From assembly GCA_012522535.1 (NCBI GenBank), contig JAAYKF010000081.1, positions 1-36,289 of the forward strand: a stretch of 36,289 nucleotides of DNA. Reading direction: 5' to 3'. How positions within the stretch are numbered: the stretch's first letter is position 1; each line of letters begins with the position of its first letter. This DNA is from Bacteroidales bacterium. Its GTDB lineage: Bacteria > Bacteroidota > Bacteroidia > Bacteroidales > WCHB1-69. Of this stretch, positions 16,131 to 24,451 are shown piece by piece. The notes under the pieces were generated by a model. That model was not told the DNA's origin and did no database searches. It saw only the letters and a list, made by a program, of their open reading frames with translations. The translations under genes were made by a program, and so were the position numbers.

Positions 16131-16700
16131 ATGGAACACAATGGCAAACTAATCATAATTTCGGCACCATCGGGTGCTGGCAAAACATCAATAGTTAAAA
16201 GCATTTTATCGTCAGACTTGCCTTTAGACTTTTCAATTTCGGCCTGCAGCAGACCCAAACGCGAAGGCGAAATAGACGGAAAAGATTACTACTTTTTAGA
16301 CCTCAACGATTTTAAAAAAATGATTCAAGACGAACTTTTTGTTGAGTGGGAAGAGGTTTATGAAAACAATTTTTATGGCACATTAAAATCCGAAGTTTCC
16401 AGAATTTGGAAAAATGCAAAAGATGTGGTTTTTGATATTGATGTGAAAGGTGGCATAAATATTAAAAAGCAGTTTCCTGAACAAAGTTTGTCCATTTTCA
16501 TAATGCCACCAAGCATTCAAGAGTTAGAAAACAGATTGAGAAAAAGAGGCACAGAAACCGACGAAACCATCCAAAAACGGATTTCAAAAGCCAATTACGA
16601 AATATCTTTCAGCTCGCAGTTCGACAAAATTATAGTAAATGATGTCTTAGAAGACGCCATAGAAGAGACATACAACACCATAAAAAATTTTATAAAATGA
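16131..16700 (+). CDS. gmk: guanylate kinase
   Basis: This 189-residue enzyme phosphorylates GMP to GDP with ATP. The P-loop ISAPSGAGKTS is at 8-18; the GMP-binding segment follows with SRPKREGEIDGKDYYF, then a conserved FDIDVKGG and the lid region RLRKRGTETDE. Length is normal for bacterial Gmk. Its last four bases overlap the start of nadD (ATGA), so the two are translationally coupled. A weak -7-like box, TAATTTAG (16109-16116), is the only promoter candidate upstream. Confidence 0.96.
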   Translation: MEHNGKLIIISAPSGAGKTSIVKSILSSDLPLDFSISACSRPKREGEIDGKDYYFLDLNDFKKMIQDELFVEWEEVYENNFYGTLKSEVSRIWKNAKDVVFDIDVKGGINIKKQFPEQSLSIFIMPPSIQELENRLRKRGTETDETIQKRISKANYEISFSSQFDKIIVNDVLEDAIEETYNTIKNFIK

Positions 16701-17281
16701 AGCCCAAACGAAAGATAGGACTCTTTTTTGGTTCTTTCAACCCAATTCATATCGGACATCTTATAATTGCAAATTATATTAAAGAACACAGCGATTTATT
16801 TCAAATTTGGTTCGTTGTTTCACCGCGAAATCCTCTCAAAGAAAAGCCCACACTTTTGGACGAACGACAAAGATTATATATGGTAAAACTCGCCATTGAC
16901 GATAATGCGAATTTTAGAGGTTCGGATATAGAATTTGATATGCCACAACCTTCGTACACAACAGTTACGTTGGCATATTTAAGCGACAATTATCCCAATT
17001 ATGAATTTTGCTTAATAATGGGTGCCGACAATTTGCAAAATATTCGCAAGTGGAAAAACTATCAAGTTATTCTCGACAATTATAAAATATATGTTTATCC
17101 ACGTAGTAATATACAGCTTACTGAAACTGACTTGTACGGCAATGTTGAAATTGTTGATGCACCACAAATTGAAATCTCTGCTTCAAAAATCAGAAAAATG
17201 ATTCAAAACGATAAAAGCATTAAATATATTGTTCCTGAAGCTGTAATAAAAGTGATTGATGAGATGATGTTTTATAAATAA
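16697..17281 (+). CDS. nadD: nicotinate-nucleotide adenylyltransferase
   Basis: The 194-residue nucleotidyltransferase joins nicotinate mononucleotide and ATP to form deamido-NAD. GLFFGSFNPIHIGHL (8-22) carries the HxGH ATP-binding motif, and ISASKIRKMI near residue 160 is the second signature (ISxSxIR). It overlaps gmk by 4 bp, a pairing common in Bacteroidota, and ends 6 bp before the convergent recJ. With nadK at 33287 the window carries two separated steps of NAD(P) synthesis. Confidence 0.95.
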   Translation: MKPKRKIGLFFGSFNPIHIGHLIIANYIKEHSDLFQIWFVVSPRNPLKEKPTLLDERQRLYMVKLAIDDNANFRGSDIEFDMPQPSYTTVTLAYLSDNYPNYEFCLIMGADNLQNIRKWKNYQVILDNYKIYVYPRSNIQLTETDLYGNVEIVDAPQIEISASKIRKMIQNDKSIKYIVPEAVIKVIDEMMFYK

Positions 17282-17287
17282 AACAGA

Positions 17288-19060
17288 TTATTTCGTATTA
17301 TCTCTTATTCCTTTAATGTTGAATTGCAGAGTTTTACGCTCGTTCCAAACATTTTCTTCCACATGATAGCATATGCTAAATTTTTGGGAATTTCGGACAA
17401 GATTTATTTTGTGTCCCAAACCAAAAGCTATTGCCGAAATGGGGTAAGTTGCCACTTTTTGATGTACAATTCCCATTTTTAGGTGTGTAACATCGCCACT
17501 GCCAAGAACTCGGGCATTTCCAGAATCATAAAGTCCATTGGTATAAAAAATTGGACTCATGTTCTCTGGACCAAAGGGCTCAAAAAGTTTTAGCTTATCA
17601 TAGAAATCAGGATTTGAAGCATCACTAAAATCTAATTCGCTATCTATTTCTATTTCAGGAGTTTTCATTTCCTCTTCTATGGTATTACCCACTACTTTCT
17701 CAAATTCTTCAATAAAGGCATCTAAATTTTCGGGCAAAATTGACATTCCAGCAGCATATTTATGCCCTCCAAAGTGCTCTAAAAGATGCTTACAGCTTTC
17801 GATGGCATCATAAATATCGAAATTTTTCACCGAACGTGCCGAGCCAGTTACCATTCCATCCGAACCTGTGAGAACTATTGTGGGTTTATAATATTTCTCT
17901 ACCAATCGAGAAGCCACTATTCCGATAACACCTTTGTGCCACTGTGGATTGTAAACTACTAGAGAATTTTTTGTTTTAAACTTCAAACTATCTTCCACCT
18001 GCTCCATGGCTTCTGTGAAGGTTTTTTTGTCTTCCTCTTTTCTTTGTTCGTTATACTCTTTTATGGTATTTCCGATTTGGAGAGTATCTTTTAACGACTT
18101 GGATATGAGCAATTTAACGGAATTTCTACCAGTATCCATTCTTCCTGCGGCATTAATTCGTGGACCCACAGTAAAAACCAAATCACTGATTTTAATCTCT
18201 TTGCTAAAGATTGAGTTGTGTGGTATTTTGGATAAATCAGTCTTCTTTAATGAAATATTTTGAAGTATGGTAGCCTCTATTCCAGGGCGTGGATGGGTGT
18301 TTATTATCTTCAGTCCAAAATAGGCCATAACTCTGTTTTCGCCAACTATTGGCACAATATCAGATGCTATACTTATTGTAACTAAGTCTAAATATTTGGT
18401 GATTTCTTGAATTGGAATATCAAATTTTTGAGCATAAGCCTGTACCAATTTAAAGCCTACTCCACAAGCTGAAAGCTCTTTAAAGGGGTAATTACAATCT
18501 TCTCGTTTGGGGTCGAGAACAGCACATGCTCTGGGCAGTTCCGTTCCGGGGCGGTGATGGTCGCAAATTATCACATCAATTCCATACTCTTTTGCCCTAT
18601 CAACCATTTCCACCGCTTTTATGCCACAGTCTAGAGCTATTATAAGCTTAAAGTTATTTTCGTGGGCATAATCTATTCCCTGTTCCGAAAGCCCATAACC
18701 CTCATTATACCTATCAGGAATATAATATTCTATGTTTTTATTGTGAGGTCTAATAAAGGAATAAACCAAAGCTACCGACGAAGTTCCGTCGACATCATAG
18801 TCGCCATAAACCAAAATTTTCTCTTGTTTTACAATGGCTTCCGAAAGACGCAAAACAGCCTTGTCCATGTCTTTCATCAAAAATGGGTCGTGAAGATGAC
18901 TAAGTTGAGGTTTGAAAAAACGTACTGCTTTTTCGCGAGTATTAATTCCTCTTTGTAATAGAAGTTTGGTTAAAATAGGGTGTAAATTATTTATCTGTCG
19001 AGAAAAATTTTCAATCTCGGCATCGGTAAATTGTTCCTTAAATATCCATCGTTTTTCCAT
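17288..19060 (-). CDS. recJ: single-stranded-DNA-specific exonuclease RecJ
   Basis: The 590-residue protein is a 5'-3' exonuclease of the DHH superfamily used in recombination and mismatch repair. Metal-binding motifs are visible: VYGDYDVDGTSS (84-95), ALDCG (142-146), CDHHRPG (166-172) and, in the DHHA1 domain, GGHKYAAGM. An OB-like C-terminal domain follows. All catalytic Asp and His residues expected for the family are present. It ends 6 bp from nadD on the other strand. No promoter consensus is seen in the roughly 100 bp upstream. Confidence 0.96.
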   Translation of the reverse strand: MEKRWIFKEQFTDAEIENFSRQINNLHPILTKLLLQRGINTREKAVRFFKPQLSHLHDPFLMKDMDKAVLRLSEAIVKQEKILVYGDYDVDGTSSVALVYSFIRPHNKNIEYYIPDRYNEGYGLSEQGIDYAHENNFKLIIALDCGIKAVEMVDRAKEYGIDVIICDHHRPGTELPRACAVLDPKREDCNYPFKELSACGVGFKLVQAYAQKFDIPIQEITKYLDLVTISIASDIVPIVGENRVMAYFGLKIINTHPRPGIEATILQNISLKKTDLSKIPHNSIFSKEIKISDLVFTVGPRINAAGRMDTGRNSVKLLISKSLKDTLQIGNTIKEYNEQRKEEDKKTFTEAMEQVEDSLKFKTKNSLVVYNPQWHKGVIGIVASRLVEKYYKPTIVLTGSDGMVTGSARSVKNFDIYDAIESCKHLLEHFGGHKYAAGMSILPENLDAFIEEFEKVVGNTIEEEMKTPEIEIDSELDFSDASNPDFYDKLKLFEPFGPENMSPIFYTNGLYDSGNARVLGSGDVTHLKMGIVHQKVATYPISAIAFGLGHKINLVRNSQKFSICYHVEENVWNERKTLQFNIKGIRDNTK

Positions 19061-19166
19061 TACAAAACCATTGCAAGGTAAAGGTAAAAAATATTAATCA
19101 TCAAAAGGAATGCTTTTAGTGTTTTAACAATTTTAAAACATTAAACAATGACTAAAGTTTATTTTA

Positions 19167-20102
19167 CTAATTTATTGCAAAGCGTGTTTTAATCCACTCT
19201 AACACATCGTTATAAACCTCTTTTTTGTTTATTTCGTTAAGCATTTCATGACGACCCTCGGTGTATAACTTTAGATTTATATCAGAAACTCCTAAGTTTT
19301 TATACATTTCATAAACTTTTTCAATCCCCTTACCATAATCGCCCACTGGGTCGGCATCGCCAGAAAAAATATAAATAGGAGTCTCTTTATTTATCTTTTG
19401 CAAGTTATTTTCGTTGTGTATAAAATCTAAACCATAAATTAAATCACTAAAAAATGAATTGGAACAAACAAAGCCACAAAGTGGATCTTCCAGATATTTT
19501 TTCACCACCTCTTCGTCCCTTGAAAGAAAATCGAATTTTGTTTTTTTATTCTCATAAGTTTTATTGTACGAGCCAAAAGTTAGATAATTCAACAGTGCAC
19601 TGCTGGAATGTGGCTTGAATAAAACTCTTTGAATATTAGCTAAAAGCTTACCCATTATAGCCTTAGAACCAGGGTGATAACCACTTCCTGACAAAATAAG
19701 TCCATCAATATCATTGGGGTATTTTATGGCAAAAGTTCGGGACAGAAATGAACCCATACTATGCCCCAACATTATATATGGTATATCTGGATACTCTTCT
19801 TTTATCACTTCGTGAACACTTTTTATATCTCTTACCACAATTTCCCAGCCATCAGTTTTGTCAAAAAAACCAAGTTTGCCATCGGTTTGCGTATATCCAT
19901 GTCCGCGATGATCATGAGCAAAAACCACAATATTATTCTCACACAAAAACCTTGCAAAATGGTCGTAACGTTCCACATATTCAGCCATTCCGTGATTTAT
20001 ATGAAGTGCCAATTTAGGTTTTCCGTTGACGTTGAGCCACCTCATAAGATGTATGCTTTTTCCATCAAAAGCTTTAACACTACTCGATTTTTTTGTAATC
20101 AT
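19167..20102 (-). CDS. alpha/beta hydrolase, monoacylglycerol-lipase-like
   Basis: The 311-residue protein has the alpha/beta-hydrolase fold: an oxyanion region HINHGMAEYVERYDHF (34-49), HDHRGHGYT, the nucleophile elbow GHSMGS with Ser115, an acid in SGDADPVGDYG and the catalytic His in EGRHEMLNE. The pattern matches serine aminopeptidase S33 / monoacylglycerol lipases (Hydrolase_4), which cleave glycerol esters; the true substrate is not known. There is no signal peptide. Its ATG overlaps the stop of the upstream histidine kinase gene by 4 bp, so both are made from one message, although no functional link between the two is established. Confidence 0.9.
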   Translation of the reverse strand: MITKKSSSVKAFDGKSIHLMRWLNVNGKPKLALHINHGMAEYVERYDHFARFLCENNIVVFAHDHRGHGYTQTDGKLGFFDKTDGWEIVVRDIKSVHEVIKEEYPDIPYIMLGHSMGSFLSRTFAIKYPNDIDGLILSGSGYHPGSKAIMGKLLANIQRVLFKPHSSSALLNYLTFGSYNKTYENKKTKFDFLSRDEEVVKKYLEDPLCGFVCSNSFFSDLIYGLDFIHNENNLQKINKETPIYIFSGDADPVGDYGKGIEKVYEMYKNLGVSDINLKLYTEGRHEMLNEINKKEVYNDVLEWIKTRFAIN

Positions 20103-21613
20103 TTTTTCGGTTTTTTTAAGATTATTCTGATACTTGTGCCTTTGCCAATTTGCGAGGTTTTTACAAAAATATCGCCTTTATGATATTTTCTAACTATTCT
20201 ATAAACAAGGGTCAAGCCCAAACCCCAACCCCTAAGTTTTGTAGTGTAGCCAGGCTTGAAAATTGTTTTATACTCTTTTTTGGTAATTCCTTTTCCAGTG
20301 TCGCTTACATCTATAAATACTTTAGATTTTTCAGACATCATTTCAATGGTAATATTTCCTTCACCAGACATTGCATCTATGGAGTTTTTGCACAAATTTT
20401 CAATTACCCACTCAAAAAGATATTTGTTTATAGGTACAATAATTTCTTTATCATCAAGATTTATAACAAAAATATTTACCTTTTTGGAAGTCCTTGCCCT
20501 CAAGTAATCCACAAAACCTTCAATGACTTCATATAGGTTTTCATCTTTAAGTTCAGGGTCGGAGCCTATTTTGGAAAATCTTTGCGTTATAATATCCAAT
20601 CTGTCCACATCTTTTTTCAGCTCTTGAATTACAGACTGATCTACATTTTGAGATTTCAGAATTTCAATCCAACCCAATAGCGACGACAGTGGCGTACCCA
20701 GCTGATGTGCTGTCTCTTTGGACATTCCAACCCAAACCTGATCTTGCTCCGATTTTCGAGCTATACTAAAAAGCAAGTACGAAACCAAGAGAAAAACGGC
20801 AATGGCAGCAAACTGTATGTAGGGAAAAAGACGTAACTGCGACAAAAGCTTCGACTCCTTATAAAAGACATAACTTGTGCCAACCCCAGAAATATAAATT
20901 TCGATGGGATTGTTGTATAACGACATATCAAATATCAAAGAATCTGTTTGATGAGAGCTGAAGTTATCGTCCAATTTTATATTTCCTGATAAAATAATTT
21001 TGGTCTTTGTGCTATCGGTTATAATAACTGGCACAGAGGCAGAATTATCGGCCACTTCATTGAAAAACGACTCTATTAAATCCTCCAAAACATCCCTTAA
21101 ATCGGTATAAATTCTCGATTCTTTGTAATATAAATATGAATACTTATTTCCATAGTAATTTATGGCTATGGGAGAATATTGCGAAAACTCTTCTAAAAGC
21201 TCTCCTTCTAAATATTTCACCGTATCGGTGCTAAATTCTACATTTATAGCACCATTAATCTTCCTATTTTCATCAGTCAAAATTATTGGAATAGTCTTAT
21301 TATTGGAAATAATATCCAAATAAAATCCAATATCCTCGTGGTCGCCAGCTTTTGCTAATTTATTATAAGCCTTGGCCAAAAGATTGGCTCTGCGTCTCTC
21401 TTCGGCTCTTATACTTTCGAAAAACTCTTCGGTATAATTTACCAAAGCAGCCTTTCGCTGAATGGCATCTGCCCAAATAGTTATTTTGTGTCGTTCCTCG
21501 TCGGCAATGCGTTTTACAACAACATTAGAGTAGATAAAGGTAACTACAAAAATTGCAATTACCACCACAAACAAAAACCATTTCCACCTCTGTTTTGAGC
21601 TATAAATATTCAA
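20099..21613 (-). CDS. membrane sensor histidine kinase
   Basis: The 504-residue kinase has transmembrane helices at about 11-30 and 264-284 around a periplasmic sensor of some 235 residues. The kinase core has the phosphorylated His303 in the H box (KETAHQLGTPLSSLLGW), N box ENLCKNSIDAM (405-415), G1 DTGKG (438-442) and GWGLGLTL near 462. The sensor contains two similar halves: IPIILTD...YKES...LR (about 108-173) and VPVIITD...YKES...LR (about 194-261), which suggests an internal duplication. There is no HAMP domain and no adjacent response regulator, so it is an orphan sensor. The first half is preceded by an Arg/Glu-rich helix. Confidence 0.93.
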   Translation of the reverse strand: MNIYSSKQRWKWFLFVVVIAIFVVTFIYSNVVVKRIADEERHKITIWADAIQRKAALVNYTEEFFESIRAEERRRANLLAKAYNKLAKAGDHEDIGFYLDIISNNKTIPIILTDENRKINGAINVEFSTDTVKYLEGELLEEFSQYSPIAINYYGNKYSYLYYKESRIYTDLRDVLEDLIESFFNEVADNSASVPVIITDSTKTKIILSGNIKLDDNFSSHQTDSLIFDMSLYNNPIEIYISGVGTSYVFYKESKLLSQLRLFPYIQFAAIAVFLLVSYLLFSIARKSEQDQVWVGMSKETAHQLGTPLSSLLGWIEILKSQNVDQSVIQELKKDVDRLDIITQRFSKIGSDPELKDENLYEVIEGFVDYLRARTSKKVNIFVINLDDKEIIVPINKYLFEWVIENLCKNSIDAMSGEGNITIEMMSEKSKVFIDVSDTGKGITKKEYKTIFKPGYTTKLRGWGLGLTLVYRIVRKYHKGDIFVKTSQIGKGTSIRIILKKPKK

Positions 21614-21693
21614 ATCTTATCTTTTTTTAGAAGCACTAAGTTAATACAAATTGGTATAACAAAAATAATTAATAATTTTATCGAAAAAATATT

Positions 21694-22188
21694 ATGTCAG
21701 TTTTAAAGAGAATTATTTTTATTGCATTGCTGTTTTCAATCTTCTCGTGCAAGCCCAAAGACCGACTACATGAGCAATTGAGCGAAAGTATAAACCTATA
21801 TTTGAAAGAAAACTTACCTATTGGAAGTGTGGTTGATAGCGTTGTTATTTTGAATATAGACAGCCTAAACGAATACACATTTTTGTATTTTTACAAGGAT
21901 TTTGTGGAAAATAGCATCGAAATTTTAAATATGGAGATGAATTATGCAAATTTTCATGGAGATGAAGATCTGGCAAACGAAAAACTTGAAGAGATTGGAA
22001 AAGCCATAAGTTTATCCAACTCATATGATCAAAAAATCGCCAACTATTCAGACCCTAAATCTGCACCTTTTAAAATGTTTTTTGTTGTAACGAAAACTTA
22101 TTACAGAGACGAAAATGGTAAAATCCACGCCGAAGATATTGGTTATCCCATTAGTAATGGTATGAAAGTTGTAGAGATGAAACTATAA
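21694..22188 (+). CDS. hypothetical lipoprotein
   Basis: The 164-residue product has a lipoprotein signal (MSVLKRIIFIALLFSIFSC, modified Cys at 19). The mature part is mainly helical, with a conserved-looking start (PKDRLHEQLSESINLYLKE) and an Asp/Glu-rich middle. It ends in beta-like strands (TYYRDENGKIHAEDIGYPI). I do not recognise the family. It is divergent from the histidine kinase gene with 80 bp between them, which could hint at a shared signal, and 125 bp upstream of the TPR pair. No firm promoter match is visible. Confidence 0.75.
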   Translation: MSVLKRIIFIALLFSIFSCKPKDRLHEQLSESINLYLKENLPIGSVVDSVVILNIDSLNEYTFLYFYKDFVENSIEILNMEMNYANFHGDEDLANEKLEEIGKAISLSNSYDQKIANYSDPKSAPFKMFFVVTKTYYRDENGKIHAEDIGYPISNGMKVVEMKL

Positions 22189-22238
22189 TTTAGCTTTATT
22201 TACGAGCTAATATTTGTACTATTGAAAAAAATAGGTAA

Positions 22239-22275
22239 TTTTGAGACGTTTAAAACGTTATATTTAATAACTTTG
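22239..22275 (+). promoter_or_regulatory. promoter of the TPR gene pair
   Basis: TAACTTTG (22268-22275) is an exact -7 match; TTTTG (22239-22243) lies 24 bp upstream, slightly further than usual. The start would be near 22280, about 33 nt before the ATG at 22313. Confidence 0.5.
22246..22258. promoter_or_regulatory. palindrome ACGTTT-A-AAACGT upstream of the TPR genes
   Basis: A perfect 6-bp inverted repeat with a single central A. It sits between the -33 and -7 elements of the TPR promoter, where a bound protein would block RNA polymerase, so it is a candidate operator. No cognate regulator is identified. Confidence 0.4.
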
Positions 22276-22312
22276 ACAAATTATTTCTAATGTAAGAACA
22301 AAATAATACAAA

Positions 22313-22732
22313 ATGAAAAGAATAATTTTAATTTCAATTATTGCTTTAATGGGTTTCTCTATCTACGCACAACAAGAGACAACTACGCAACTATTAGATC
22401 AAGGCATAAACCAGATTACTCGAAAAAACTATAGAAAAGCCATTGAGCTGTTTGACAAAGCCATTGCAATGGATAACGGCGACCAAGAGCTGTATGCTCA
22501 CAGAGGTCAAGCAAAACATTATTTAAACATGTATAGAGAGGCCATTGAAGACTACAACAAAGCCATCTCTCTTGAGCCCGATTATTCGGAAGTTTATCAC
22601 CTTAGAGGGCTGGCAAAAGCCGAACTAAAAGATATGGAAGGAGCTTGCGAAGATTGGGAAAAATCTTATGAAAAGGGTGAGCGTAGGGTTTTGGAACTTA
22701 TTATTGAGTTTTGTAAAGATTATATAGAATAA
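22313..22732 (+). CDS. exported TPR protein, copy A
   Basis: A 139-residue protein with a signal peptide (MKRIILISIIALMGFSIYAQ, cleavage after residue 20) and three TPR-like units: about 26-59 (GINQITRKNYRKAIELFDKA), 60-93 (AHRGQAKHYLNMYREAIEDY) and 94-127 (YHLRGLAKAELKDMEGACED). The last repeat ends with a conserved Cys and Trp (GACEDWEKS). It should be a small periplasmic scaffold for protein-protein contacts. Copy B follows after 10 bp with the same length and motifs, so the pair arose by duplication. The partner and role are unknown. Confidence 0.85.
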   Translation: MKRIILISIIALMGFSIYAQQETTTQLLDQGINQITRKNYRKAIELFDKAIAMDNGDQELYAHRGQAKHYLNMYREAIEDYNKAISLEPDYSEVYHLRGLAKAELKDMEGACEDWEKSYEKGERRVLELIIEFCKDYIE

Positions 22733-22742
22733 TAAAACTGCC

Positions 22743-23168
22743 ATGAAAAGAACATTAAAATATTTATTTGTAATTCTACTGCTATCATCTTTTTCAGTGG
22801 TTTCGGCACAAAGTGCCACCGAATTCCTCAACAAGGGAATAAAATTGATGAGCAAACAGCAGTTTGAAAATGCTTTAGAAAATTTTGAAAAAGCATATAA
22901 GTTAAAATCAAACGACCCCAATATTTTAGCCTTTAGAGGTCAAGCTAAACACAGCTTAAATCAATATAAAGAAGCCATTGCAGATTATGACAAAGCCTTG
23001 CAACTGCAATCCAACTATGCTGAAGTTTATCATCTTCGAGGCTTGGCTAAATATGAATTGAAAGATTATGAAGGAGCTTGTTCAGACTGGGAGAAGGCTA
23101 ATCAGCTCAACTATTCGGGCGTTATTGATTTGATTATTGAATTTTGCATGGAAAAAGGTAAGAACTAA
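22743..23168 (+). CDS. exported TPR protein, copy B
   Basis: A 141-residue paralogue of copy A: signal peptide (about 1-22, ending VVSAQ), three TPR-like units, and the shared landmarks RGQAKHSLNQYKEAI, YAEVYHLRGLAKYELKD and EGACSDWEKA, then a matching ending (IDLIIEFCMEK). The similarity is strongest in repeats two and three and weaker in repeat one and the signal, which suggests an old duplication with a fixed surface. It lies between copy A and ssb, 10 bp after copy A, and is probably co-transcribed with it. Confidence 0.85.
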   Translation: MKRTLKYLFVILLLSSFSVVSAQSATEFLNKGIKLMSKQQFENALENFEKAYKLKSNDPNILAFRGQAKHSLNQYKEAIADYDKALQLQSNYAEVYHLRGLAKYELKDYEGACSDWEKANQLNYSGVIDLIIEFCMEKGKN

Positions 23169-23220
23169 AGCCTTTTTCTTGAATTTACCATTATTACATT
23201 CACATTTAAAAGATAAAACT

Positions 23221-23670
23221 ATGGGCGTTAACAAAGCAATTTTAATTGGCAACTTAGGAAAAGATCCAGAAATATATACCTTTGAGGGTGGCAACAAAAA
23301 AGCATCATTCTCATTGGCTACAACAGAATATTATAGAGACGCGAACGGCGAAAGACAACAGATTACAGAGTGGCACAATATTGTTTGTTTTCGTGGATTA
23401 GCCGAAATTTCGGAAAAATATCTAAAAAAAGGGATGTCGATATATGTTGAGGGTAGAATCAAAACCCGTTCGTGGGAAGACAATGGTTCTAAAAGATATA
23501 TTACAGAAATAGTTGCCGACAGCATACAAATGCTTACAACTAAAGCCGAACAAGAAAACATTCAAAGATCGGCACCTCAACAAAGTTCATCTCCACAACC
23601 ACCAACAAATATAGAGAGTGCACCCATTCAGCCACAACAAGCTGATGAAGACGACGACCTACCTTTTTAA
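23221..23670 (+). CDS. ssb: single-stranded DNA-binding protein
   Basis: This 149-residue protein has the OB-fold of bacterial SSB (MGVNKAILIGNLGKDPEIYT, then TEWHNIVCFRGLAEISEKYL and VEGRIKTRSW). A disordered Gln/Pro/Ser-rich linker follows (about 112-140), and then the acidic tip DDDLPF, which recruits repair and replication proteins. I start at ATG 23221; the frame is open for 28 more codons upstream, but these overlap the TPR gene and do not resemble SSB. It follows the TPR pair by 52 bp, and the next gene begins 4 bp after its stop. Confidence 0.97.
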   Translation: MGVNKAILIGNLGKDPEIYTFEGGNKKASFSLATTEYYRDANGERQQITEWHNIVCFRGLAEISEKYLKKGMSIYVEGRIKTRSWEDNGSKRYITEIVADSIQMLTTKAEQENIQRSAPQQSSSPQPPTNIESAPIQPQQADEDDDLPF

Positions 23671-23674
23671 TATA

Positions 23675-24445
23675 ATGAAAAAACAGATAAAACTCACACT
23701 GCTTTTTGCAAGTTTAAGCTTTTTCACACTTTGCCACAAAGCCTCAACGGCACAAGCTGTTGACTCCAGCGATGTTGTGCATTTTTTTGGGCTACACACA
23801 GGAGCACATATTCCGCTATCGGATATGAAAACAAGATTTGGCAATAATGCCATAATTGGAGCTTCGTACACCGCAAAACTTAAAAGCAATTGGACTTTCG
23901 ACTTTTCTTACTCCTACTTTTTTGGCAATGAGGTGAAAGATGAAAAAAACTATCTTGAAAACATACTAACCCCCGAAGGAATTTTGATAGACGGAAACGG
24001 AGAGTATGCCGAAGTGAAACTTATGGAAAGGGGTTGGACTTCGCATATTAGTGTTGGGAAGATATTCCCTGTAAGCTCATATAGTCGAAATTCCGGAATT
24101 TGGCTTAAGCTTGGAGCAGGCATTTTGGAGCATAAAATATTTATAAACAACCCTATGAATGTTGCTCCACAAATTGTTGGAGACTATAAAAAAGGATATG
24201 ATAAACTCTCCAATGGCTTTTCGGCAAACTCATTTTTAGGCTATATTTGGCTCAACAAAAGACAAAGAATTAATGGATATGCAGGCATAGATTTTAATAT
24301 GGCTTGGACAAAAAATAGGAGATCCATTGACTTTGTTGCTGCCGAAAAAATTGATGATGAAATGCTGGTTATGATGCTTGGCATCAAAGCTGCATGGATA
24401 ATTCCGGTATATAAGCGTAAGCCCGAAGCCTTTTATTTTAGATAA
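23675..24445 (+). CDS. outer-membrane beta-barrel-like protein
   Basis: The 256-residue product has a signal peptide (about 1-27, MKKQIKLTLLFASLSFFTLC, ending STAQA). The mature part is rich in alternating hydrophobic/aromatic strands typical of an eight- to ten-stranded outer-membrane barrel (GLHTGAHIPLSD, WTFDFSYSYFFGNE, GIWLKLGAGILEHKIF, NGYAGIDFNMAW, LGIKAAWIIPVYKR). I start at ATG 23675, 4 bp after the ssb stop; upstream Met codons in this frame overlap ssb and are rejected. It lies 6 bp before waaA and is probably in one operon with it. Function is unknown, perhaps an envelope structural or assembly protein. Confidence 0.8.
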   Translation: MKKQIKLTLLFASLSFFTLCHKASTAQAVDSSDVVHFFGLHTGAHIPLSDMKTRFGNNAIIGASYTAKLKSNWTFDFSYSYFFGNEVKDEKNYLENILTPEGILIDGNGEYAEVKLMERGWTSHISVGKIFPVSSYSRNSGIWLKLGAGILEHKIFINNPMNVAPQIVGDYKKGYDKLSNGFSANSFLGYIWLNKRQRINGYAGIDFNMAWTKNRRSIDFVAAEKIDDEMLVMMLGIKAAWIIPVYKRKPEAFYFR

Positions 24446-24451
24446 TTAAAT

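Noticed and set aside
22190-22210. TTAGCT/AGCTAA repeat as a terminator after the lipoprotein gene
   Set aside because: The stem is short and AT-rich and lacks a following T-run.
23137-23220. Upstream extension of ssb
   Set aside because: It overlaps the TPR gene and precedes the conserved SSB start MGVNKAILIG.
23618-23674. Upstream extension of the barrel-like gene
   Set aside because: It overlaps the end of ssb and would place the signal peptide internally.
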